DNA of 64,000 bases from Singulisphaera sp. GP187 (GTDB lineage Bacteria; Planctomycetota; Planctomycetia; Gemmatales; Gemmataceae), in contig CAMAUE010000008.1 of assembly GCA_945861245.1 (NCBI GenBank), positions 1 through 64,000 on the forward strand, given 5' to 3'. The translations under genes and the position numbers were made by a program. Positions 29,237-38,305 of the stretch are shown piece after piece. How positions within the stretch are numbered: position 1 is the stretch's first letter; each line of letters starts with the position of its first letter. The notes under the pieces were generated by a model. That model saw only the letters and a list, made by a program, of their open reading frames with translations. It made no database searches and was not told the DNA's origin.

Positions 29237-30196
29237 TCACCCTTCGGGCGCGACGACCGGAACGCCGTCGTCGATCTTGCAAAGGTATTCCCAGGTCTGC
29301 GGGTCGACGCTGTAGGCCACGGAGCGCACGACGGCGTCACAGAACACGACATGAAGCGCAGCCCTGTGGATTGAGCCGAATTTGCCTTCGCAAACCGTAG
29401 TCGTGTTATTGAAGTAAGCCGGGACACGAGACGGCAAAACGGACCCGAAATTATCACCCTGATACCAAACGACTGTGTCGTTGTCCCAGCCGTTCACATA
29501 TCCTTGATCTTGGTTACAATCTTGCTGGCTCAACTGCGCTCGCTGCGACATATACTTCTCGCCAACCATGACGGTGTTAGATGTGCCATCAGGAATGCCC
29601 GCGATGAACCGTTTCGTTCTGCTCCAATTGGTGGAGGGAACGACCGCTCCGTCAAATGTGTTATTGGTCGCGTTGTAAGTTGGGCTGCCCATGTTGCCCC
29701 AACGTCCGCCGTTGGCGGCGTAATCGTTTTGCGCTCGGTTCGGGCAGTTGCCGCCGTAGGTCGTGATGATGCGCGGATTGCCGACCGCGGGGCAGAAATA
29801 AAGTCCGACAGGGGAACCCGCGATGATGGCGTCCCCACCGCCCGGGCCTTGGGGTTGATTCCACAGTGGATACTGATCGATGTACGGCAGGATCTGGTAA
29901 CCCCAGCCCCAGTATTGGCCGGTAAAGTCAGCTGGCTGCCCAGGTGACGAAAAAGTGCGGATGTCCGTACCCCAATCGACGCCGCCCGACGGGAATGCTT
30001 TGAAGTTGTCGTGGTGCATGTGAAACGCCAGGCCGATGTTTTTTAGATTGTTTCGGCACTGGGTGATCGCGGCCGCTTCGCGCACCTTTTGCACGGCGGG
30101 AACGAGCAACGCAATCAGGATCGCGATGATCGCGATTACCACCAGCAGCTCAATTAATGTGAAGCCGCCGCGTTTCACAGATTCTGAACGACGCAT
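29237..30196 (-). CDS. DUF1559 pilin-like protein
   Basis: The 319-residue protein has the prepilin leader and helix [16 protein letters not shown], followed by V-Q-K-V-R-E-A-A and C-R-N-N-L-K-N. It also has the late [10 protein letters not shown] segment where other DUF1559 proteins read M-G-D-G. It is expected to be processed by a prepilin peptidase and exposed on the cell surface. GGGAGGAA lies upstream of the ATG at 30196. A small lipoprotein gene lies upstream on the same strand, so the two may be co-transcribed. Confidence 0.93.
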   Translation of the reverse strand: MRRSESVKRGGFTLIELLVVIAIIAILIALLVPAVQKVREAAAITQCRNNLKNIGLAFHMHHDNFKAFPSGGVDWGTDIRTFSSPGQPADFTGQYWGWGYQILPYIDQYPLWNQPQGPGGGDAIIAGSPVGLYFCPAVGNPRIITTYGGNCPNRAQNDYAANGGRWGNMGSPTYNATNNTFDGAVVPSTNWSRTKRFIAGIPDGTSNTVMVGEKYMSQRAQLSQQDCNQDQGYVNGWDNDTVVWYQGDNFGSVLPSRVPAYFNNTTTVCEGKFGSIHRAALHVVFCDAVVRSVAYSVDPQTWEYLCKIDDGVPVVAPEG

Positions 30197-30295
30197 ACAA
30201 TTCCTCCCAGAGAATGATGAAAATAAACAAAGGTAAGAACATCATCAATTCGCGTAATCTTTGTATCGCAATTTCCAGGTCTGAACAACAAGAAC

Positions 30296-30322
30296 GCGCT
30301 CGCCAAAAGCGAACGGCTAAAC
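30296..30322. repeat. Half copy of palindromic family C
   Basis: Only the right arm (GCGCTCGCC..GCGAACGGCTAAAC) is present, with two changes. It lies between the lipoprotein and DUF1559 genes. Confidence 0.6.
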
Positions 30323-30352
30323 CGGAATAACATGTCAATCCAAGTGGCCAGC

Positions 30353-30781
30353 CTACTTGGCGGGCGCCCTATACCCCAAGGGAAACGGTTTCGTCTTGAG
30401 TTCTTCGTCGGTCAAAAACCAGACGATATGCCCCCACAAGACGTATCGTTTCCCGTCCTTGCCGACTTTTTCGTACGCCAGGACATGGGCGGGATTGGCG
30501 TGAGCGGCAGCACCCCAGTGTATCACGTAGTTCTCGTTATCTTCGGGAGAGCGGAGCAGCTGATCGGTATCGCCCAGATCCTTCAACTCTTGGGTCATTT
30601 GGTCAAGGTTAGCGGGCGGTTGGCCGAGCCGAAGTGTCGCCTCGCGATAGGCCTTCCCGAAGGACATCAGATTTTGTGGTGATTGCTGCATCGACTTGGA
30701 CATTGCCGTCTTACGACAACCCGTCATGCCGCCAAGCGCGATGGCGAGACCCAAAAGGAAAAATGAAATCACGCGTGTCAC
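30353..30781 (-). CDS. Small lipoprotein of unknown function
   Basis: The product of about 142 residues has a lipoprotein signal V-I-S-F-F-L-L-G-L-A-I-A-L-G-G-M-T-G-C, with C as the lipidated residue. The mature part is mixed alpha/beta with a V-I-H-W-G and V-L-W-G-H-I-V-W-F-L segment. The GTG at 30781 with AAGGAA upstream starts the signal directly; an ATG at 30820 would add 13 polar residues. It precedes the DUF1559 gene and may belong with it. I recognise no named family. Confidence 0.7.
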   Translation of the reverse strand: MTRVISFFLLGLAIALGGMTGCRKTAMSKSMQQSPQNLMSFGKAYREATLRLGQPPANLDQMTQELKDLGDTDQLLRSPEDNENYVIHWGAAAHANPAHVLAYEKVGKDGKRYVLWGHIVWFLTDEELKTKPFPLGYRAPAK

Positions 30782-30858
30782 GCGGGTGTTCCTTTCGACC
30801 TGATTGTTGGCAGATCTCAAGCTCCACGAACATTGCTGGTCGTTTTTCCCTGTGGAAT

Positions 30859-30977
30859 TATACTTCGAGCGGATGAATTTGTCCGGTCAGAGCCTGAGCG
30901 CCAGCGAAGGGCCGCTGTGTACCCTTCGCTGGCGCTCAGGCTCTGAAAATGCGCCAATCTCAACCGCCCGAAGTATA
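30859..30977. repeat. Two-layer palindromic element: outer arm class 1, inner family E
   Basis: Outer arms at 30859-30872 and 30964-30977 are inverted copies with one mismatch. Inner arms of 25 bases at 30887-30911 and 30922-30946 are perfect. The same inner palindrome recurs at 54334-54393. Confidence 0.92.
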
Positions 30978-31142
30978 GTGTTCAACCATGCAAAACCACA
31001 ACAAATTCATAGCGTGAAGACTTGAACCGTAGGCCACTGCATGGACTCATTCGATGTAATTTATCGCAGTTTTACCTATTGTACACTAATTACGCTTTAT
31101 GCAATAAGAAAAAAAGTCAATTATTATCAAGAAAGTAACCTT

Positions 31143-31245
31143 TGACGCCGGCGAGAAAAGTCGTTTTACGAGTCGGAGGCGTATGCAATGGCTTGGTGAA
31201 ATCCGTCGCTTACGGTTTCGGCTCGTACTTTTGTCGGTGGCGTCA
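31143..31245. repeat. Two-layer palindromic element: outer arm class 2, degenerate inner hairpin
   Basis: The outer arms (TGACGCCGGCGAGAAAAGTCG at 31143-31163 less its last base, and CGTACTTTTGTCGGTGGCGTC from 31224 less its last base) match the outer arms of the element at 57848. The inner palindrome is diverged. The AT-rich stretch 30978-31142 shows no gene. Confidence 0.7.
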
Positions 31246-31315
31246 TTCATTGAGCAAGGCAGAATTCAGAGATGTCAAGCACAGACCCGATTCTCGTATT
31301 GGAACGAACTCACCC

Positions 31316-32167
31316 TTACGCCGCCTTGCGTGCAACGATCGTGATGCCATAACGGTCCGCCAGGGCGACGGTGTCGTCCTGATCGATGAAGATCGTCCGG
31401 TCGGCCTCGATCGCCAAGACGCGGGCGCCGGCTGTGCGCATCGATTCGATCGTTGTGACGCCGACGGTCGGTACGTCGAAGCGCATGTCCTGTTGCGGCT
31501 TGGCGACTTTGACGACGACGATGCCGCCGCGCGGGCATAACTCGCCGGCGCGAAGGATTGCGCGATCGGTGCCTTCGATCGCTTCGACGGCGAGCACGGC
31601 TTTTTCGCGGACGGCGACGCTTTGGCCTACGTCCAGCCGGCCCATTTCCTTGGCCATTTCCCAGCCGAATTCGATATCGGCCTGTTCCGATGATGACACG
31701 CCACGTCTGGTGAGTATTCCCGGTTTCACGAGCAACTCCGGACAAAAATCGAGTGCCGAGCGGAACGTTAAACCGTCCCGCGCGAATTCGTCGATGACGC
31801 TAAGTGTTAGAGCATCGTCGCGATTGTCTTTCCGCCTGCGGAAGAAATACCAGACGAACGTGCGCCAGTCGGGCAAGAGATTCCAAAGGCGGTACGGCGT
31901 ATTGAGCCGCACCTTGTGGACTTTGCCTGCCATGACGATTTCGCGCACGCCGTCGCCTTTGAAGCAGCGGATCACGCGACCCATGCGCGAGAAGCCGGCC
32001 CAGTGAAAGCGATCACACAGCGCGGCGAGTTCCTCGGAAGCCTCGCCGATGATACCGACGCCGACGACGGGGATTTGCAGTTCGCGTGCCTTGCGAGCGA
32101 AGAGAATCGGAAAACGCCCGCTGCCGGCGAGCAATCCGACGGGGGATGATGTCGTGAGATCGGGCAT
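31316..32167 (-). CDS. lpxI: LpxI-type UDP-2,3-diacylglucosamine pyrophosphatase
   Basis: LpxI (formerly DUF1009) cleaves UDP-2,3-diacylglucosamine to lipid X and UMP in lipid A synthesis, replacing LpxH in many bacteria. The 283-residue protein has the family's start (P-V-G-L-L-A-G-S-G-R-F-P), the M-A-G-K-V-H-K motif and the conserved C-terminal part with A-V-R-E-K-A-V-L-A-V-E-A-I-E-G-T-D. Its start at 32167 lies one base after the lpxD stop codon, which implies translational coupling in an lpxD-lpxI operon. Confidence 0.93.
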   Translation of the reverse strand: MPDLTTSSPVGLLAGSGRFPILFARKARELQIPVVGVGIIGEASEELAALCDRFHWAGFSRMGRVIRCFKGDGVREIVMAGKVHKVRLNTPYRLWNLLPDWRTFVWYFFRRRKDNRDDALTLSVIDEFARDGLTFRSALDFCPELLVKPGILTRRGVSSSEQADIEFGWEMAKEMGRLDVGQSVAVREKAVLAVEAIEGTDRAILRAGELCPRGGIVVVKVAKPQQDMRFDVPTVGVTTIESMRTAGARVLAIEADRTIFIDQDDTVALADRYGITIVARKAA

Positions 32168-32168
32168 G

Positions 32169-33218
32169 TCACGCTGCCTTCTCATGGGCGTAGTCTTCGG
32201 TCAAACCTAGGTGTTTCAGGATGCGCAAGAGGTCACGCCGCATTTCGGGAAGTTTGCACGTGAGGTTGTAAATACGGCTGGTCGCGCGATCACTCTGGGC
32301 AGGGGAGCCGTAAATACGCGAGCCGGCGGCGATCTCGTGCATGACGCCTGATTGGGCGCCGATCACTGCGCCATCGCCGATCGAAATGTGATCCTTGATC
32401 CCAACTTGGCCTCCCATGACGACATAGTTACCGGTGGTGCACGATCCGCCGATGCCGGTTTGGGCCGCCAGAAGGTTGTGCTTGCCGATCTTGCAATTGT
32501 GGGCGACCTGCACATGGTTGTCGATTTTCGTGCCGTCGTCGATGATGGTCTGCTCAAAGGCGCCACCGTCGATGGTCGCGCAGGCACCGATCTCGACGTC
32601 ATTGCCGATGCGTACCCCGCCGACTTGCGGGACCTTTACATGCTTGCCCTGATGGAAACGATAACCGAATCCGTCAGCGCCGATGACCGTATTGGCGTGG
32701 ATGATGCAGCGATCGCCGACCATGATGTTGTTATAGAGGACAACATTCGGGAACAGCACGACGTCGTTGCCGATTCGGCAGTTCTTGCCGATGACAACCC
32801 CGGAATGCAATTGGCAGTGATCGCCGATTGTTGTGTTATCGTTGACGACGGCGAACGCGTGAATGGTCGGATCGGCGCCGACTCGCACACCCGCCCCAAG
32901 GACGGCCTTCGCGTGGATGCCGCTGGATTTGGTTGCCACTATGCCGCGCATGGTTTGGAGAATGCAGGCAAAGGCCATCAGTGGATCACTGCATTCGATC
33001 GTTGTCTTGCCGACGAAGTTGGTTCCGATTGGCACGACGGCGACACTCGCTGCGCTCTGTTCGAGCTTGGCAAGGTAGGAAGGATTCTCGACAAAGGTAA
33101 TGTCGCCTGATTTGGCCTCTTGCAGTGTGTGAGCGGCCTGCACTGGCATCGCGCCATCGCCCACGACGTTGCCATGAACCAACTCCGCAAGCTGGTGAAC
33201 GGTGTAAGGCACGAGCAT
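32169..33218 (-). CDS. lpxD: UDP-3-O-acylglucosamine N-acyltransferase
   Basis: LpxD adds the N-linked acyl chain in lipid A synthesis. The 349-residue protein has an N-terminal uridine-binding domain (F-V-E-N-P-S-Y near residue 42) and a left-handed beta-helix of hexapeptide repeats (about 100-320). The catalytic His in V-A-H-N is H240. A C-terminal helix follows. In the IDxGA motif the usual Arg is Gly. GAAAGGAT lies before the ATG at 33218, preferred over the frame from 33293. It is followed directly by lpxI. Confidence 0.95.
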   Translation of the reverse strand: MLVPYTVHQLAELVHGNVVGDGAMPVQAAHTLQEAKSGDITFVENPSYLAKLEQSAASVAVVPIGTNFVGKTTIECSDPLMAFACILQTMRGIVATKSSGIHAKAVLGAGVRVGADPTIHAFAVVNDNTTIGDHCQLHSGVVIGKNCRIGNDVVLFPNVVLYNNIMVGDRCIIHANTVIGADGFGYRFHQGKHVKVPQVGGVRIGNDVEIGACATIDGGAFEQTIIDDGTKIDNHVQVAHNCKIGKHNLLAAQTGIGGSCTTGNYVVMGGQVGIKDHISIGDGAVIGAQSGVMHEIAAGSRIYGSPAQSDRATSRIYNLTCKLPEMRRDLLRILKHLGLTEDYAHEKAA

Positions 33219-33462
33219 ATCCTTTCTTCCTTGAAAGTCGGCGGCGCGTAGTGTCATCGCGGGTTCCGCCGAATCATACGCAATCGCATTCATAGAAGCA
33301 AGCGAAGTTCCCGCCGCGCATGGCAGCGCCCCAGCCTCGCCGGTTTACGCACTTTGCCAACTAAATAGTGACGGGGTAAGCAGTTTCCTTCTCAGGATCG
33401 GCACGTTCGACCTGGAAATTCACTGGAATTGGGACATTTCTCGCCCATCTCGACTCCGACAT

Positions 33463-33942
33463 TTAACCACAGAGGCACAGAGACACAGCGCGGCGAAGCC
33501 GCAACAAATACAGAATCACGAAAGTACGAAAGAACGAAAACACGAAAGGAAGGCATCACCATTCACGAGGAGTCACAAGCCAAAGCAATTCTCTATAAGG
33601 AAAGCAGGAAGGCAGGAAAAAAAATCGGCTGTTTCAATTCTTGCTTTCCTGCCTTCCTTAGCGTCCCTGCATTTTCCGGTAGTGCGGTGTACGGTTGGGC
33701 GAATCGCTTGGGTTGGGTTTCTATTTCGTGTTTTCGTACTTTCGTGATTCGCATTCTGAATTTTCGCAAGATGAAATCTCCGCGCCTCGCAAAGAATATG
33801 GAAGTAGGTAACACAGAGAGAATGCGAAGAACTGGGGGTTGGGCACTACTGGTTTTTGTTGACTACCGTCATCCATTCATAGGGAGCAGTATCGCATTTT
33901 TCCGATGCTTTTCTCGGTGCCTCTGTGTTTCTGTGGTGAAGT
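33463..33942. repeat. Nested large inverted repeat, ACCACAGAGG family
   Basis: Three inverted pairs are nested: 33463-33487 with 33916-33937 (ACCACAGAGGCACAGAG type), 33514-33547 with 33724-33749 (CACGAAAGTACGAAA type), and 33597-33620 with 33642-33661 (GGAAAGCAGGAAGGCAGG type). This explains most of the 1.1 kb gap between lpxD and the thioredoxin-PDZ gene. I see no supported gene in 33219-34337. Confidence 0.85.
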
Positions 33943-34219
33943 TTATGGTGGGGATCAGTGAGAAGTGTCTCAATTGGTTAAACGAAACGCAAGCCCCACC
34001 ATGACCGCGAGCGATTGGGGGAAGTGGACATCCGAGCGATTGTGCACCTTAAACGACGTCGAAATAAAATCCGCTAATAATCTGACGAGTGATCCAGTGG
34101 TAAGAAAACCAAATCGCATCCGCACGAAAAAATCACCTCCCAAACCCATCCCTCCGCGACGTGCAATACGTCATGGATGGCTCTGCTTGCGTTAGCTCCG
34201 AACGGCATGCCGACGAAAT

Positions 34220-34288
34220 GACAATCCGCAGCGGAGTGGCCCTCGGCGATGTGCGAACACATCGCCGAGGGCCGCTCCGTATTTGTCG
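34220..34288. repeat. Hairpin with GC-rich 21-base arms
   Basis: Core arms at 34233-34253 and 34258-34278 (CCTCGGCGATGTG type) pair with one or two mismatches. Flanking bases (GACAA, TTGTC) extend the inverted symmetry. It lies 50 bases beyond the 3' end of the thioredoxin-PDZ gene. Confidence 0.8.
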
Positions 34289-34337
34289 TTGAACTTTGTT
34301 TTCTCGACGACGACTTCATTTGTGGTTCAATTTTCTT

Positions 34338-35555
34338 CTACCGAAACGTCACCTTCAGATCGAAGCGTTTTCCTTCGCGCACGATGTTGAGAGTCGCGGT
34401 TTCGCCGATGAGGTAGTTTTGGCGGATGTAGCCGAGAAACTGCTCCATTGACAGATGCAACGTGCGGTTATCGATGCCGACGATGATGTCGTTTTCGCGC
34501 ACGCCCATCTTCAAGACTGCGGGATGGATCGGCGTTTCCTGGCGGAAAGCGACGTGTGTTTCCTCGAAGCCCAGGCCCTTTTTCTCCTTGGCGGTCAAGT
34601 CGCTGCCGTAGATGGTGATCGAGGGCAGCAAGTCCATGAGCGACGGTCGCCAGGTGATGTTGGTACGCTTCCACTCGGGTTCGAGGACGAGTTTGCCAAT
34701 TGCCGATTTGCCGTCGCGCTGCCAGGTGATGTCGATGTCGCCCTTGGGCGGCGCTTTGTGCAGGGCAAATTGCACGTCGGCGAACGAACGCACGGAGAGG
34801 CGGTTGAGTGTGTCGAGCAGGTCGCCTGGCTTCAGCCCGATCTTCGCCGCCGGCGAGTTCGGCTTCACATCGCTGACCAGGTTGCCTTTATCGCGATTCA
34901 GTGTGATGCCAATGTTCTCCGGCAAGGGATAGGTGTAGACCTTGTCGCGATGCCAGGTACCGGCCTTCATGTCCTCGGTTCGCAGGATTTCCTTAACCTG
35001 ATGGCAGTGGATGCAGCCGCGGTAGCCGTTGGCGGACGCCACCTTCTCGATAATCAATGGCGGTCGCGGCGGCGTGCTTGGTTTCGCCTCCGGGTCTTTG
35101 CGATGCTCGACGAGGGCCGCCTCCATGGCGTAGCGCAGTCCTTCGAGCGAGTTACGCGTATCCGGACCCTTGCCGTCGCGCCCGCCGAAGCGACCGTAAA
35201 TCTTACCTGATGGATTCATGAAAAACGCGACCCACGTCAGGTCGAAATCGAACTCGAACAGATTGAGATCGGCACCCGATACACGCAAAATTCGCGTGCG
35301 GACGAATTGGTCGGCGACGCCTTCCAGTTTTTCCAGACGGACAACCTGCCCGTCAAATTTATGGCAATCGCTTCAAGGGTCGCAGCGAAAAACGACCATC
35401 ATCGGCCTGCCGGTCTTTTGGGCAAGAGTCCGAGCCGAGGCGAGGTCGTTGAACCAACCCTTCTGCGCCCCGATTTTCGTGGCCGGGCTTTGTGCGATCA
35501 GCGAATTGCCACAGAAAAGGCCGAGGAAGATAGCAAGAGAATAACGCATGTGCAT
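34338..35555 (-). CDS. Candidate selenoprotein: thioredoxin-fold protein with CxxCH motif and two PDZ domains
   Basis: The frame is open from 35555 to 34338 except for a TGA at 35375-35373. Read as selenocysteine, the product has about 405 residues: signal peptide (1-25), thioredoxin-like domain (about 30-150) with R-C-D-P-U-S-D-C-H-K-F-D, so U61 and C64 form a UxxC redox motif; a C-I-H-C-H motif at 181-185 that could bind haem c; then two PDZ domains (about 215-300 and 315-400). The flanking protein (G-R-P-M-M-V-V-F before, F-D-L-T-W-V-A-F-F after) is typical of this fold. A SECIS-like hairpin follows the TGA. The alternative is a nonsense mutation of a Cys codon. Confidence 0.75.
35336..35354 (-). 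promoter_or_regulatory. Candidate bacterial SECIS hairpin
   Basis: On the minus strand GACGGGCA-GGT-TGTCCGTC forms an 8-bp stem (one G-U pair) with a GGU apical loop. The loop begins 26 bases after the in-frame TGA, inside the usual 16-37 base window for bacterial SECIS elements, whose apical loop carries a GU. Confidence 0.65.
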
Positions 35556-35585
35556 GGGTGGGATTCCGGGGGTGGTTCGATGAAT

Positions 35586-35664
35586 GTTTAGCCGCTCGCC
35601 TCTGGCGAGCGCGGACGCGACGTACTGCGAATGAGCCGCGCTCGCCAAAGGCGAGCGGCTAAAC
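35586..35664. repeat. Palindromic repeat, family C copy 2
   Basis: Arms of 27 bases at 35586-35612 and 35638-35664 pair with one mismatch. It lies just upstream of the candidate selenoprotein gene. Confidence 0.92.
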
Positions 35665-35689
35665 AGGCAGCTGGCGTGAGGTTTTTGAA

Positions 35690-36097
35690 CTACTTATCCT
35701 TGTCCTTCGCGGGCGTTTTGAGCACGGTCACTTTCTCTGCACGGAAGCGTTCCTCGTAGACCCATTCGACTTCGACGCGGCTGCCGATTTTGATGGCGTC
35801 AAAGTTCTTCAGCATCTCTTTGTCAAGCCCGCCGCCTGCCGACGGAGCGCCGCCCTTCCAATGCGGCACGAAGCGACGCGACTTTTCGTCGCCCGGCGCT
35901 TTGACTTCGATGGAGTTCTTATCCTTGGAGACCAACGTACCGACGTAGGTTCCCTTTTTTCCTTCCAGCGGATTTTTTTCCTTCTTCTTGTCTTTTTCCT
36001 GTGCGTTCGCGGCCGACGTCTCGACGGGCGAGAACACGCTTATGCCAAACGCCAGTGCGAGTGATGTGACAGCTATTCCGGTGATGCGATGGATCAT
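35690..36097 (-). CDS. Small secreted protein of unknown function
   Basis: The 135-residue product has a signal peptide (about 1-31, ending near S-A-A-N-A-Q), a Lys/Glu-rich linker and a small beta-rich domain (about 48-125) with G-T-Y-V-G-T-L-V and I-K-I-G-S-R-V-E-V-E-W-V motifs, like an OB or SH3-type barrel. It lies upstream of the candidate selenoprotein gene on the same strand, with a family C palindrome between. I cannot name the family. Confidence 0.75.
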   Translation of the reverse strand: MIHRITGIAVTSLALAFGISVFSPVETSAANAQEKDKKKEKNPLEGKKGTYVGTLVSKDKNSIEVKAPGDEKSRRFVPHWKGGAPSAGGGLDKEMLKNFDAIKIGSRVEVEWVYEERFRAEKVTVLKTPAKDKDK

Positions 36098-36188
36098 TAT
36101 TGACTCCGCAACGTTAGTGTGGCGATAGAATGAATTGTAGTGTTAGGCGCGGCAGCGTTCCAACAAAAATAACGAAAGGGCCATTGGT

Positions 36189-36668
36189 ATGTTCCACGGT
36201 GAATTGATCGGCATTTTTGTCACGCCACGCAAAAGCACCGACCTGCAAGCAGTTGAGCGGGTCGAAGCCGTTGCCGGGCAGGGGCTGGTCGGCGATCGCT
36301 ACTTCGCCAAGGAGGGTACGTTTTCGGAGAAGGATGGCCCGGATCGCGAAGTTACGCTCATCGAAATCGAAGCGCTCGATGGATTGGTCCACGAATACGA
36401 GTTGACGCTTTCGCCCGCACAATCCCGTCGAAACCTGCTCACGCGCGGCGTGCCTCTCAATCATCTCGTAGGCAAGACATTCAAGATCGGCACGGTGACG
36501 CTGCGTGGCATCCGCTTGTGCGAACCGTGCGGACATCTCGAAAAGCTGACGTGCAAAGGCGTCGAGAAAGGCCTGAAACATCGCGGCGGGCTGCGTGCTC
36601 AGATCGTCACCGGCGGGACGCTTGCGGTCGGCGCGGCGGTCGTGCCGAATGTGACGGCCCCATCGTAG
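36189..36668 (+). CDS. MOSC domain protein
   Basis: MOSC domains occur in molybdenum-cofactor sulfurases and in YiiM/YuaD-type proteins that handle N-hydroxylated bases. The 159-residue single-domain protein shows the family pattern: G-L-V-G-D-R-Y near residue 33, L-I-E-I-E, S-R-R-N-L-L-T-R-G-V-P-L-N, and the conserved cysteine in L-C-E-P-C-G-H-L. It is convergent with glpD, 11 bases apart. The substrate is not known. Confidence 0.88.
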   Translation: MFHGELIGIFVTPRKSTDLQAVERVEAVAGQGLVGDRYFAKEGTFSEKDGPDREVTLIEIEALDGLVHEYELTLSPAQSRRNLLTRGVPLNHLVGKTFKIGTVTLRGIRLCEPCGHLEKLTCKGVEKGLKHRGGLRAQIVTGGTLAVGAAVVPNVTAPS

Positions 36669-36679
36669 CCATCACGCTC

Positions 36680-38182
36680 TCAGGGAGAGAAATCCACCTT
36701 TCGAACCATGCCGATGCGGCTGCGGCGTAACAAGAAATCGTCCGCGTGAATGGCCATTTCCTCTTCCGCTTGCCAAACCCGCTCGCCGAGGAGGTCCGGT
36801 TCGTCGGGATGCACGCGTTGCAAGCCAGCGGTTAATTGTGTTGCGCGCTGAACGACAGCGAGGGCGTCTGTGCCGTAGCGCTGGATGAGATGGCGAGAGG
36901 TGTCGGGCGCGATGGCGAATTCGGTTTCAAACTGCAGCACGGTTCGAGCGAGAAATGTTTGCCAATCGTCGTCGATCGGCGTGCCTGCCAGGCGAAGCTC
37001 CGCCGTTTTGCAGCGCCGGCGTTTGCCGAGTGATTTGCCGATGCCGTCGATGATCGTTTCCGCCATGTGCCGATAGGTCGTGTATTTTCCGCCGAGCGAG
37101 GTGAACAACCCGGAGGCAGCGCGCTGCAGACGAAATTCGCGTGTCAAGTCGGACGGTTCGCCGGATTTTGAGCGGATCAGCGGACGCAGGCCGACGAAAG
37201 AGCCGAGGATATCCGTAGTTTCGAGGCCAGGCGAGAAGAATTGGTTGTACGCATCGAGCAGGTAGGCTGTGTCATCTGCCGTAACGGCGAGATTATCGGG
37301 TCCGGTGTTAGCGTCGATGTGAGTGTCGGTTGTGCCGATCAGCGTTCGGTTATTCCAGGGAATGACAAAAAAGACCCGATGATCGCGCGGATGCAGGAGC
37401 AGATGCGCGAATCGATGTCCGCGGTCGGGAGCGATGAGATGCGCGCCCTTGGTCGGTTGCAGAAGCGGGCCTGCCTGATCGCCGGCAAGTCGGGTGAGTG
37501 CGTCGGCCCACGGTCCGGTGGCGTTGAGAAAGGTCCGGGCACGGATCGCCAATGCTTTGGCTTGAAGCTTGTCGTGGGCATGGAGTGTCGTAAGGGTTTC
37601 GTTTACCTTGTCGAACCCGATCGCTTCGACGTAGTTGGTGACGACCGCCCCATGCTTGGCCGCTGTCCGAATGACGGCCAGGCAGAGGCGTGCGTCGTCC
37701 ATGCGAGCGTCGAAGTATTGCACGCCGCCCAGGAGGTCGGTTTGTTGCAACGTGGGCGAGATCGCATGCAAGCGCGATACGGAGAGTGGCCGCGATCGGG
37801 CGATGTTCTCCGTGCCGGCGAGAAAGTCATAGAGCGCCAAACCGAGTCGCCATTTCCACGGCGCGACCCGTTGGCCGACGTAGAACGGCAACAAAAAGGG
37901 CAACGGCTCGACAAGGTGCGGCGCGTTGCGCAAAAGCCGGCCACGTTCGATCAGCGCTTCACGCACCAGCCCGAAGTGGCCGTGCTCGAGATAACGCAAG
38001 CCGCCGTGAACGAGTTTGGACGAGACGCTACTTGTGCCCGAGGCGAAGTCGCCCTTATCGATGAGCGCGACGCGCCAACCGCGCGAAGCCGCATCGAGCG
38101 CCGCCCCGGCGCCGGTGATGCCGCCGCCGATGATGCACAGGTCGAATGTCTCATCTGTGAGTGCATCGACGTTCCGTTGCAT
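36680..38182 (-). CDS. glpD: FAD-dependent glycerol-3-phosphate dehydrogenase
   Basis: GlpD oxidises glycerol-3-phosphate to dihydroxyacetone phosphate and passes electrons to quinone at the membrane. The 500-residue protein has the FAD-binding I-I-G-G-G-I-T-G-A-G (18-27), then D-F-A-S-G-T-S-S-V-S-S-K-L-V-H-G-G-L-R-Y-L-E, the family signature, and the late L-T-R-E-F-R-L and G-G-K-Y-T-T-Y-R segments. Length and order are typical. No glpK or glpF is adjacent. Confidence 0.95.
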   Translation of the reverse strand: MQRNVDALTDETFDLCIIGGGITGAGAALDAASRGWRVALIDKGDFASGTSSVSSKLVHGGLRYLEHGHFGLVREALIERGRLLRNAPHLVEPLPFLLPFYVGQRVAPWKWRLGLALYDFLAGTENIARSRPLSVSRLHAISPTLQQTDLLGGVQYFDARMDDARLCLAVIRTAAKHGAVVTNYVEAIGFDKVNETLTTLHAHDKLQAKALAIRARTFLNATGPWADALTRLAGDQAGPLLQPTKGAHLIAPDRGHRFAHLLLHPRDHRVFFVIPWNNRTLIGTTDTHIDANTGPDNLAVTADDTAYLLDAYNQFFSPGLETTDILGSFVGLRPLIRSKSGEPSDLTREFRLQRAASGLFTSLGGKYTTYRHMAETIIDGIGKSLGKRRRCKTAELRLAGTPIDDDWQTFLARTVLQFETEFAIAPDTSRHLIQRYGTDALAVVQRATQLTAGLQRVHPDEPDLLGERVWQAEEEMAIHADDFLLRRSRIGMVRKVDFSP

Positions 38183-38197
38183 GTTCGATTCCGCGTG

Positions 38198-38302
38198 GGT
38201 TTAGCCGCTCGCCTTGGGCGAGCGCGACCGTGATGATTTGGCGCGAATGACGATTACTGCAAAACGCGGTGATCGCGCTCGCCCAAGGCGAGCGGCTAAA
38301 CC
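38198..38302. repeat. Palindromic repeat, family C copy 3
   Basis: Arms of 30 bases at 38198-38227 and 38273-38302 are perfect inverted copies around a 45-base loop. It lies between glpD and the lipoprotein gene. Confidence 0.93.
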
Positions 38303-38305
38303 GAA

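Noticed and set aside
33429-34004. 191-codon frame in the lpxD to thioredoxin-PDZ gap
   Set aside because: It is mostly translated nested inverted repeats, and its composition changes with each repeat layer.
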